A stretch of 64,000 nt of DNA, taken from NCBI GenBank assembly GCA_030704615.1, contig CM060731.1:45818001-45882000 (forward strand). Reading direction: 5' to 3'. The notes below the pieces were generated by a model. The model did no database searches. It was given only the letters and a program-made list of their open reading frames with translations, and was not told where the DNA came from. The position numbers were made by a program, and so were the translations under genes. The DNA comes from Takakia lepidozioides (Eukaryota; Streptophyta; Takakiopsida; Takakiales; Takakiaceae). Position 1 is the stretch's first letter. Every line of letters starts with the position of its first letter. This document shows positions 55,515 through 64,000 of this stretch, piece after piece.

Positions 55515-56011
55515 AGGGTTTCCGGGGAGTACTCTCTAGGGGTATATGTCGGAGAATCTCCAGAGATGTATTGTGGAGAATCTACAGGGACGTATTCGAG
55601 AGAATCAGCGGGGACATATTCTGGAGAAATTACAAGGACAAATACTGGATACTGCGGAGAGTCGGGACTGTATCCGGGAGAGGACGGAAGGACGGATTCA
55701 GGGGACTATTCAGTATATCCTACAGAAATATGATCATCTAATTCAGACTGAAGATTGCAGTCAACACTTTCATCTTTCTCTTCCTCGGTTTTCTCCGTTG
55801 TCTCCCGTCGAATAACTCCCTCGAACATTGATTCGTCAGTGCCCGTATTTATCAAGGTTTGCACGTCAGAGCCCACATCTGAAATTTGATTTTCAGATCT
55901 CTTCTTGAAGGTTTTTGTTTTCGACACAACCAGTAATGCGTCTTGGTTTTCTGCTTCGTTGATGTTTACTGGATTCTGACCATTCACGCCCAAATGAGGG
56001 AGAGGCCGCAT
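55515..56011 (-). pseudogene. Unidentified acidic protein with a Ser-Pro-x-Tyr repeat tail
   Basis: The 101-residue frame at 56011-55706 is charged (KTKTFKKRSENQISDVGSD, TTEKTEEEKDESVDC). After a single TAG the same frame continues with SPESVLPSSPGYSPDSPQYP and repeats of an octapeptide, SPEYVPAD / SLEYVPVD / SPQYISGD / SPTYTPRE. In the DNA this is a 24-bp minisatellite at about 55535-55640. The repeat resembles SP-Y-rich tails seen in some large DNA-virus proteins and, loosely, the RNA polymerase II tail. Origin unknown. Confidence 0.45.
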
Positions 56012-56095
56012 AAAAGGAAAGGCATAAGGGTGTTGTATTATGTATGCTAATGGAATGATTACATGTGGGGGACATGGGGTATTTCATCCTAGAAA

Positions 56096-57180
56096 ATGCA
56101 TTATTTTCCGATCATCCCGCGATTGAGGGCACAGTACCGAAGCCCCGAATTGGCCAGACTCATGAGATGGCACGCCTCGCATCGGAGCCCCCCGGGAAAG
56201 GTGTGCGGGCCACAAGATTCACAAGCATGGAGGCATATTGAAGAGATGTGGCCTTTCTCTTGGAGGACCCACGACATGTCCACCTCGGCTTCTCCTCGGA
56301 TGGGGTCAACCCATTCTCTGTCCAGTCATGTAGTCATTCCACTTGGCCGGTGACCATGGTGAATTACAACATCCCTCCGTATCTTTCAATTAAAAAAGGC
56401 CATATCATGTTGGCTACCATTGTGCCAGGTGAGTGTACTCATTTCATGTTTATTATTGCCTTGGCTTTACATTAAACTTTTGATCTCTGACGCAATTCGG
56501 ATGCAAGATTGAGAGTGACATAATCATGGAGTACGACGTGTAATTCATTTTGTAGTATAATTTGCATATTGGTGGAGCATTGAAACAATGATGTGAATGT
56601 CTCATATGGAAAAAAACAAGTGGCAAACATGGACACGTACTTGCAACCTCTTGTTGATGAACTTAAGGAGCTATGGAGGGGGGTCCCGGCATTGGATGCT
56701 TCACTTGATCCTATGGCCGTACAATCTTTTTAGATGAGAGGCATCTTGCATTGGACAATGCATGATTATCCAGGTATATTATGTTCCCCATGAACAACCC
56801 GCGTACATTCACTTGTCAATGCCGGATAATATCGATGAGGATTGGGATTGACCGAAGTAGCGGCAACAGTCTTGTGCACCGTAGTGGGGTCGGGGCTAAG
56901 CACCAAAGGATATCATGCATGCTTGCATTGTGGCGATGATCTTGATGCACATAGCTCCCGCCATCTTCACAAGATGGTGTATCCCAACTACCGCAAATTT
57001 CTTCCTATGAGCCATCGATGGAGAAGAAGAGAAAAACACTTGTTTGATGGCAAAGAGAAAGTACGTCCCCCCTCTATGACACCATCCGGGCAGTTTTGGG
57101 AGGACCGATGAAAGGAGGCCCATGCGGGCACGTACGGTGAAGTGGACGTGTCCGGCATGAAACGACTTTCAATCTTCAAC
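56096..57180 (+). pseudogene. CACTA tnp2 transposase, first part
   Basis: Successive frames read HYFPIIPRLRAQYRSPELA, then RHVHLGFSSDGVNPF, STWPVTMVNYNIPPYLSI, YLQPLVDELKELWRGVPALD, and GYHACLHCGDDLD. These follow the order of tnp2. Frame changes near 56260, a stop at about 56731 and introns or insertions between blocks show decay. Confidence 0.8.
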
Positions 57181-57330
57181 GAGATGCCATATTGGGCGGT
57201 ACATATTCCACAAAAACACCGTCAATATCCCTATGCATGCATGTGATATTGCACATTTGGTATGCGTTGCATTGTCACTTTCACGTAAAATTTTTGTGTA
57301 AGTATTTGTGGGTGGGGATATATTTAGGAC

Positions 57331-58090
57331 ATGAAGATTCGTCATCTTCTAGATCCCATGCATATTGAGAAGAATGTCTGCTCGTCCTTTTTTTGGGTTC
57401 TTCATGGCACGCCGACAAAGAAGGGAGTGGCTGCAAAAGGAGATTCTCTCAGTGTAAGAAAGGAGCTTGAGGAGCAGGGTTGCATGTGCCATCTATGGGC
57501 CGAACAAAATGGTGTGGACCCAAAGGGTGTTGTACAGTGGAAGTATAGGCGCGCACCTTGGCAATGGACAAAGAATGAATACAAGAAAGTGATAGCCACC
57601 ATAAGTGTTGTTCGAACACCACTGGTTATGGGTCATCCCTCCGTACGAAGTTCAGCGAAGAAGACGGGGTCCATGGTTTGAAGTATCATGATTACCACAA
57701 TCTATTGCAAGACATCTTGCCCATTGCAGTACGTGGGACATTGACTCCCGAGGTTCGTGAGACAATCTATAGATTGGGAGGTTTGTTCCGATGGATTTGC
57801 TCCAAAGCGTTGGAGGAAGCAGATTTTCCACGCATGAAGAATGAGGCGGCGGAGGTATTGTGTATGTTGGAGATGCACCTTTCTCCCTCATTCTTTGACA
57901 TGAAGCTCTAGAAGATACGGATGTTGGAGAAGGAGACGAAGACACGGCCATTGACAACGAGGTGGAGGATGATTTGGAGGTGCCTTTTGAGGGCCGGGCC
58001 ATTTATGACGATGACTCCGATGACTAAGAAGACTTGCAGCTTAATGAGGATGAAGAAGCTTCGGATGATGATGTTCAAGTTGATTAGACA
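57331..58090 (+). pseudogene. CACTA transposase, catalytic core end and DUF4218
   Basis: MKIRHLLDPMHIEKNVCSSF opens the tnp2 segment before DUF4218. From about 57662, in another frame, GLKYHDYHNLLQDILPIAVRG, then LCMLEMHLSPSFFDMKL gives the DUF4218 hallmarks. An acidic tail continues past a stop to about 58090. No DUF4216 follows. Confidence 0.82.
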
Positions 58091-58439
58091 CGAAATCAAA
58101 GCTACATAACAATTCTCGCACCGAACTGTACCCATCCCTTCGATTGATTGTACATGTACATGCATATTGTAGCTTATTTCTATGATTGGTCAAATATGGC
58201 TGTGGCTGGTAGTCTTTCAAGAAAGAAGGCAGAGGCATTGAATATGTTGGAGCAACACATACAGATGTGGTATCAAGAGAATTATCAAAATGAATGTTAC
58301 AATCTACAAGAAGGTCCACAACAACAAGCTAAACCATAAAGAAAAACAAACACCCTACCCCAGTACCATATTAAATAAAAATAAAATAAAAACCTAAGAA
58401 CCCCCAAAGGCCCTAAATCTAAACCTAGAAAGCCCTGCC

Positions 58440-58955
58440 GTCACTGCCTGCGACCCCCACGTGTCGCAAACTGCGACGCGTTTTTTTTGGATTTATGGCC
58501 GGGGATCGCACATAGCGACGGCAAGCCGTCGCAAACTGTGACCTGTTTTTTTTTTGTTTTGAAAGAATAGGGCAGCTCCTGTTTGCGACGTCCGGCCGTC
58601 GCCAAGGCCTTTTGCCATTCATGCCACCATGCGACGGCCTGGCATCGCAAATAAGGGCTGCGATGAAAGAAATGTCAAGAAAGGGCTGTTTTTTTCCGCT
58701 GGCGATGGCCGGCCGTCGCCAGAAAGAGCTGCCTTCTGCCCTTTGCTGGGGGGCGACGCATGGGCGTCACACAGAAGGGCTGCCTTCTGTCCTTCATCCG
58801 CCCGTGCGACGGCCGGACGCCGCTGCCTGGCCCCGGCGCCAGGTGGCGACCCGCGGGGTTTATTTTCGACGGCCTGGCATCGCAAAAAGGCGTCGCGGGG
58901 TTGGCGTCGCACGCTCGGTGCCGCGCGGGGCATGGGGGCGCGGCTGGCGTCGCAA
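58440..58955. repeat. Hairpin-rich CACTA subterminal region (array 3)
   Basis: Multiple copies of GCGACGGCCGGCCGTCGC-like palindromes and the unit CGACGGCCTGGCATCGCAAA (about 58632 and 58868). The large GC-rich open frames on both strands here are artefacts of the palindromes. A 21-C homopolymer follows at 58956-58976. Confidence 0.85.
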
Positions 58956-58977
58956 CCCCCCCCCCCCCCCCCCCCCA

Positions 58978-58989
58978 TTTGCTGTAGTG
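58978..58989 (-). repeat. CACTA terminal inverted repeat (right end)
   Basis: Plus TTTGCTGTAGTG, the complement of CACTACAGCAAA. This fixes the right edge of copy B. The flanking 3 bp are GTG; a matching left duplication was not found. Confidence 0.8.
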
Positions 58990-59249
58990 GTGGAAGAAAC
59001 CAGTCAGCATAATAACAATTACTCCACTAGAGCCTTTGAGTCCTGTGCGTGGACGAGTCACTGGCCATACCCGCGAATCGAGGGAGGCTCTTTGCCTTCG
59101 TATGCATGTGTTTCCAATAGACAGAGAATATCACATTTGGAGAGGATATCGATAAGCCCTTGAGGATGGCTCCACAAAGAACAATTGCAATTCGATGAGC
59201 CTATGTGTAGATGCGAGCGTGAGTTGGTCTCATGGGGCCCTAACCCCTA

Positions 59250-60246
59250 TTTAGAGTTAGAGGGTCGACTTTGTTGTTCTTCGAATGATGACTCTGCCAT
59301 CTCGGAACACGGCGTAGTGTCCCTGTGCCCGAGCCTCCTTAACCTGAGTGAGTTGAGCCCGCATGTCCTTGTAATGCATGGGGGTCAGCTCGTCATTGAG
59401 GTACATGGCGTGACCTCTCAAGTGAGTCCTCTGATGTAGAACCCTCCCCCGAGCAGCCTTGTCCCTAAATCTGATGAACAAGACATTGTGTGCCAGAGTT
59501 CCTGCATGCCAAGCCCGTTCAGTGCCACTTGCTCCTCGTGGTAGAGCCAGGTTTTGCTGGATGAGGGTGGTTGCTGCTTCAAGGGGGTCACCCTCTGCAA
59601 GGGTCCCAAGCTTCCCAGTGACCTGAATGTTAAGGGCTTTGAAAGCCCGACGGCGTTGTTGTTCTTTTCAAAGGGTGGCTGAGACTGTCTCTTCCAAAGT
59701 GCGGGAGCTGCTGCTGGATGGTCCAGTGCTTCCCTTGACTATGCTAGCCCAAGTAGAAGCCTCCGCCTTATGAGCTTGGAGCTCTTGAGCCATAGACGAT
59801 GTCGCGGCCCTGTGGGATTCGAGCTCCTTAGAAAGAGTTCTCACCTGCTGGTGGATACTTGCCGTGAGGGTAGTTGAAGTGTCCTTCTCTATCAGGGCCC
59901 TCACTTCCCCTTCCAATTTAGAGAGAATTGAGCTGTTTCAGCAGGCCCTCCACTTTGGTGTTGCTCTCTAGAAGGGAAGCTTGCAAGATGTCCACCTCCG
60001 CCCGTAGATTCTCCATGTCCCTGTCTTTGGCTGCGAGTAAATTCTGCAGAGTCTCCTCTGAGACGCAACGGGATTGAAGGATAGCCACTTGTTCTCGCAG
60101 GATCTGAATGTCTGCACTCTTAGTGGAATACTGGCGCAACAGAGAGGTATGCTGAGAGCTCGGGACCGGAAGAAGGGAGTATCGGGAAGAGGTGAGGTTG
60201 AGACCCCATCATCGTCCCCAGTCCGTTGTCGTTTGGACGAGGACAT
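59250..60246 (-). pseudogene. LINE ORF1-like protein (coiled coil plus RRM-like C-terminus)
   Basis: From ATG 60246 the minus strand starts MSSSKRQRTGDDDGVSTSPL. After a frameshift it enters coiled-coil regions (DIQILREQVAILQSRCVSEE, LESHRAATSSMAQELQAHKA). Past a stop it reads AHNVLFIRFRDKAARGRVLH, AMYLNDELTPMHYKDMRAQL and RDGRVIIRRTTKS. This pattern (coiled coil, RRM-like 'VFV.F.....R..VL', then LTP...R.....K.ARA.G) is typical of LINE ORF1 RNA-binding proteins. At least two frameshifts and one stop. No ORF2 follows on the same strand before the CACTA end. Confidence 0.7.
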
Positions 60247-60810
60247 GGTGGAGAGGCTGGGGCGCCCACGCGCCTACGTGGGTGAGCGGGCGCTGACACG
60301 TGCGGCGAAGCGGAACGAGGAGGTGAAGCGAAGAGGCTCTAGGAAAGAAGGAAGAGGCAAAGAAAACATCGAAGAAAAAAAAAGCTCTTCCGGCGGCGAG
60401 TATTGTGAGCAGGAGGGAGCGACTGCGACTGCGACTGTGACTGGTGCTGGAAAGCTTGAGGGGGATGCACCTGCAGATCTGATGAGGAGGGAGATGGGTC
60501 GGAGCCTATTGGGTTGTAGGTGGGTTGATGAATTAGGGAGTTGTAATATTGCTTGGGTCTTGCATCCCAGCCCAAAATTCACCACCCAGGAACATCCCAC
60601 ACTGTTCATTCGACTGAAAGCTTGTGGGCCCTTTTTTGCCATATTGGCAACCTAGATGGTCATAAATCCCGCCCCAAGACATGAAGGTGGACTCCACAGA
60701 AACAGTGGAGTTGGCCCCAACATCATGTTATATATTGCCATGACATCCTGCCAACTTATTTTCCTATACATAGCTTTTGCACTTTTGTCCCAAAGGGCTG
60801 CAATGAGCGC

Positions 60811-60834
60811 TTGAGAGAGAGAGAGAGAGAGAGA
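60811..60834 (+). repeat. (GA)n microsatellite
   Basis: A run of GA dinucleotides at about 60811-60834, followed by a GC-rich leader-like stretch that could be an untranslated part of a LINE. Confidence 0.8.
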
Positions 60835-61054
60835 AGACTCCGACCGAGGCCGGCGTAACTAAGAGCCACTTCACCTTGCGGCTACTGCCCCCTTTCGGGG
60901 GTGGGCCCTATAACAAAAAAAGTGTCCAGGGGGACACCAGGTGACCGCTAAGAATAGAGGAGGCGAGGGTACCTCTAGGTACCCAGGGGTGTCTTGGGGG
61001 ACCTAGGGTGCGTTTGAAGTGCCGGATTCCAATTGGCGTTTGTTGGTGAAAATA

Positions 61055-61740
61055 GTTGTGAGTGAACGGAGTGCCGTGAGATGGATTTCCTTGAAACATT
61101 TGTGGATGGGAAGAATGGGAATTTGGAAGTTATCGTGTATGTCCGTGATACTGGCGTTATGAATGGCACCTCGAGTGCCGGCTGTGATGACAGTTAACGG
61201 GCCGGTTTTCCAGCCACGACTTCGGAGTGCAAGGATAAGCGAGGCATATTTTTGACGTTTTGCTAAGATTGAATCGTTTGGATAACGATCATGGCAAAAT
61301 GTGAATTCAATGAAATGGATGGTGAGTTGTGGGGATGGTGAGGTGGGGGATAAAGTGTTGATAAGTAGACCTTGGACGAGGAGTATGTCCGGGCAAAGTC
61401 GAGCGGGGCATGAGCATGGTGATCGGGTACATATGCATGGTAGTAGACGGTGGTACTGTGTGGTCGGGTGGCCGTCCTTGGTAGGTGCCTGCATTCATAA
61501 GCGAGAACCAACGGGTTTCAGCACGTTTTAGAAAGAGCTTGTGGAGGTGCCAGATTGCCTGGTTATAACGCGTGATATGCAAGCCATGTATAACTGGGTG
61601 TGTACATTGGCTGAGGAAATGTGGCCAAGTGTCACGAGCTTGGTGGGTGGTTGCACATAACGGACAGTATGGGGATGGGAACAGATGTGGCTAGAAGATG
61701 TGTTTGCGCTGGCGGCCCATGTATTGAGCTCTTGATTCAT
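61055..61740 (-). mobile_element. Retroelement-like relic, C-terminal part (copy B of the 11782-14945 element)
   Basis: The minus strand repeats the knuckle and C-terminal region of copy A: DTWPHFLSQCTHP (reading in several frames), HLHKLFLKRAETRWFSLMNA, FIEFTFCHDRYPNDSILAKR and RSRGWKTGPLTVITAGTRGA. In this copy an Asp follows the His of IEFTFCH. By eye about 88% identical in DNA to 11782-12445. Nothing of RNase H or the upstream domains is present. Confidence 0.7.
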
Positions 61741-61839
61741 AGTTGGGACTTTGAGAAATATCAGTAGTGTAAGTCAAGTTTGGAAGTTTGGAACTATCCA
61801 ATAGTGTTGGGAATGATTCTCTTAAACTAAAACTGCACT

Positions 61840-62460
61840 ACTTGGGTCTAATATGCCCTCACAAACGTCGGAAGGCCTCATTACTCTGATTTTATACAGA
61901 AAGGGGCCCACAACTCTATCTCTAACTATCGGCTGGCAAATCACTTGCTTAATGCTACTTATAAAATCATAGCGAAGGCATTGGCGCTCCAGCTTCTTCC
62001 TAAAATCATCTGTGATGATCAAACCGGTTTCATGAAAGGTTGGATGATCTTGACAAGCGCTCTTTTTGCTCATGAAGCCTTGCACGTAGCCGAAACTTCT
62101 CATCAACATCCCCCTCTAGCATTTCTTATGTTAGATTTTGGAAGGCCTTCGATTCGATTGACTGGGAATTCCTGCCTTGCATGGTCCCTTCTTGGGTCAA
62201 AATCTCACTCTCCTCAGTTTCTAGCAAGATGAATCTGGTCAATGGATTAATCTCCTCGTTCTTCCCTCTCTCCCGCTCTTTTAGGCAGGGTTGCCCCCTC
62301 ACTCCCAATTTGTTTTTCATTGCTGCATACAGTCTAGGCCACCTAATAGACTACAAACTAGATATCAGCGGTGTTCAACCCCCCTCATTTTGGTCAGCCC
62401 TCTTATTTAAAGCTTTCTGTATGCGGACGATGCTGTCATGACTTATGGATAATTCTGATC
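61840..62460 (+). pseudogene. LINE reverse transcriptase relic
   Basis: Plus frames give LNATYKIIAKALALQLLPKI, DDQTGFMKGWMILTSALFAH and LAFLMLDFGRPSI (LDF.KAFD block). After shifts come FRQGCPLTPNLFF and FLYADDAVMTYG (catalytic YADD, about 62418-62450). All are hallmarks of plant LINE RTs. Several frameshifts. Confidence 0.85.
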
Positions 62461-63229
62461 AAAGTAATATCGGCAGGACATTCAATTGATTTCTTTTTGC
62501 TTAGATTCGGGTCTCAAGATTAACTGGGCTAAATCACTTTGTTTGCTCCCAAAGCTGCAGGCTAATGCACCTTTGGCTCATTGCCCACCCTTCGGATTGG
62601 GATTTGGACTCCAGTGGCTGCCTGAAGATGCCTCATACGCTCACTAAAGACCAAAGGTTTCAAAGTGTGATTGTTATCAACATATCATTGTTACTTTGAC
62701 ACCCCTGTAAGCACCAATTGAGTTGAACTCTGGTACACTGAAAAAAAACTACTGACTAAGCTGATTTCCATTCTCCCACTGTCAGCGCTTCCTAAAGGTG
62801 GAGCCAGCTTGAATAGACCCTTGAGCGCATCTGGACTTCCAGATTTGCCAAAGAGTGTGCGCTCTCAAACATGCCCACACTGGATATGCTCTTGCATAAA
62901 CAAATGTGAGGGACATTGTTCCAGTTAGCAAGATGTGGGCCTAAACCTACAGATACTCCTCAGGCGAAACATGTAAGGCTTAACAAAAAAACTATTAGAA
63001 GAAACAGACAAAGGACCAGATCTTGGATGCTCCGTGGACTCCATAGAGCCAGTGCACAAAGAGCAGATCATCGTGTCAAAGAGTGATTTCGTTATCTAAC
63101 ATGGTATCATAGCCACCAATTCTATCTAGACTCTGGTAGACACAAGACAAGAGTTCATGGGAAAAATTCGTTGACATGAGGATTCCAAAAAGGATAAGAT
63201 AAGGCAAACTTCGTACATCTAGAATCTTC
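62461..63229. other. No recognisable feature
   Basis: Continues from the LINE relic (a short 'CLDSGLKINWAKS' LINE-like reading at about 62500) into sequence without motif. Confidence 0.45.
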
Positions 63230-63460
63230 AAAAAGTAGATGGGCAGATTTCAAGATGTCAACTGAGCAGGTTAGATATATTGAGGGGCTAGTTTCCTTGA
63301 AATGGAACAAAGTGGAAGCTGACATCAACTCCTTGTTAGTAGGGATGTGTGTCGAGCTTTTTTTACCTTGAGGCCGAGAGGTTGAGACACGATAGGAGCT
63401 ACACATGTGGTGAGGTGGGGGTAGCAACGGGAGTGGGGGTGGACAGTCCTTAATGGGTTG
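63230..63460 (+). mobile_element. Old relic of the Ty3 chromovirus 3' end and LTR start
   Basis: Sequence from about 63290 matches, with many substitutions, the region before the 3' LTR of the young element. The LTR starts with TGTCG at 63350, preceded by 'agtagggatgtg'. Similarity fades by about 63460. This shows an older insertion of the same family. Confidence 0.75.
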
Positions 63461-64000
63461 ATGTGAAGTGGGAATAGATTGGTAACTTATTACTTCTCCT
63501 GTCAACCACAACCCTTTCTCGACAGCCTTGAATTCATGAAGGGTAGCATCCTTGATTACGAGGCCGAAAGCTTTGTAGAAGGTGCGATCATGGAGCTATC
63601 AGGAAAAAGCTTGATTGGTTGTGGGTACAACTATTTCCAAGATTGATGGCGCGGGCAACTTTTCAAAGACTTTGATCTCTCATGGGGGCAAGGGCATCGT
63701 CCGCCAACCCGGCATGTGCTTTCACTGGAAAAACTCTCCCCCAAGGTTGGGGGCTTGCAAATTGAGAGAATGTCAATTGGAGGCACTGCCGAGCCCGAGA
63801 TTCAAAACTCACCTTTTGACTGTATAGTCTTTGAGGCCTCCAGCCTTCTCCCTCATTTTGTCTTTGTTCCCCTTTGGAATGTCTCATTCTTCTCTACTGT
63901 CCCCCGGCCTCTCTTGGCCTTCGTTTTTTCCTTGTGCAACTGTTGCCAGTTCACCACCTTTCGTCCTTGTGACCCTGGTCTCAGTGTTTGTGGCTTCTCA
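63461..64000. other. No recognisable feature
   Basis: The open frame at 63615-63827 has no motif. The window ends here. Confidence 0.4.

Larger units (their letters stand above)
56096..58989 (+). mobile_element. CACTA transposon relic, copy B, with right terminus
   Basis: Broken tnp2 and DUF4218 pieces (56096-58090) precede a hairpin-rich subterminal region (58440-58950), a C-run and a terminal sequence ending ...TTTGCTGTAGTG at 58989. The reverse complement, CACTACAGCAAA, is a standard CACTA terminal inverted repeat. The left terminus was not found; similarity starts at about 56096, next to the unidentified minus-strand cluster. Confidence 0.85.

Noticed and set aside
58612-59163. Large overlapping open frames on both strands at 58612-59163
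   Set aside because: They arise from the GC-rich palindromic subterminal repeats of the CACTA element and have Arg/Pro/Ala-rich, motif-free translations.
60074-60655. 193-aa plus-strand open frame
   Set aside because: It lies antisense to the LINE ORF1-like reading and has no motif; its composition follows the opposite strand.
1-64000. tRNA, rRNA or snRNA genes
   Set aside because: None was recognised by eye on either strand; only the tRNA-Met-complementary primer-binding site of the LTR element was seen. A covariance-model scan would be decisive.

Overview
This is a eukaryotic nuclear window from a land plant. It holds three recognisable host genes, two of them with many introns, in a landscape dominated by transposable elements and gene fragments. 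A PPR protein built of P-L-S repeats with a decayed DYW tail, organellar single-stranded DNA-binding (OSB) 'PDF' motif pieces, a plant glutamyl endopeptidase and a plant cyanoalanine/cysteine synthase all fit. The repeat style of the PPR family, a Ty3 relic carrying a cytosine methyltransferase, and possible virus-derived sequence suggest a seed-free lineage (moss, lycophyte or fern). That placement is inference.

Layout. 1-2700: relic of a CACTA (tnp2) transposon. 2550-4700: a 690-bp direct duplication made of CACTA, OSB and PPR fragments. 5650-6690: about nine tandem copies of a 118-bp repeat. 7640-8480: an array of hairpin-forming repeats. 10470-11280: an OSB piece and a TRIM-like pair of direct repeats. 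11500-15000: a Ty3 integrase scrap, then an unusual RNase H-bearing element on the minus strand. 14950-17100: hAT transposase relic. 17470-18100: second hairpin array. 18104-20510: Ty3 relic whose reverse transcriptase is preceded on the same strand by a C5 cytosine DNA methyltransferase. 20871-27841: a young full-length Ty3 chromovirus with nearly identical LTRs and a 5-bp target duplication, inserted into a PPR pseudogene. 27847-29000 and 31200-31620: more OSB/PPR chimeric fragments.

Host gene island, 33025-51560. An intronless 875-aa PPR gene (minus) lies head to head with a 14-exon chloroplast glutamyl endopeptidase gene (CGEP, plus, 974 aa as assembled here). A 10-exon mitochondrial-type beta-cyanoalanine synthase gene (minus, 409 aa) follows. 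All three products would act in organelles: RNA processing, stromal peptide turnover and cyanide/cysteine metabolism. Nothing in the sequence shows that they are co-regulated beyond the shared PPR/CGEP intergenic region.

52400-64000: copia scraps, an unidentified gene-dense minus-strand cluster (53535-56011) with an SPxY-type repeat tail, a second CACTA relic with a recognisable right terminus at 58989, LINE ORF1 and RT relics, a second copy of the unusual RNase H/nuclease element, and an old relic of the same LTR family as the young Ty3 element.

The most interesting items are the methyltransferase-carrying Ty3 relic, the two-copy element with a nuclease-like C-terminus, the recurrent OSB-PPR pairing, and the unidentified minus-strand cluster.
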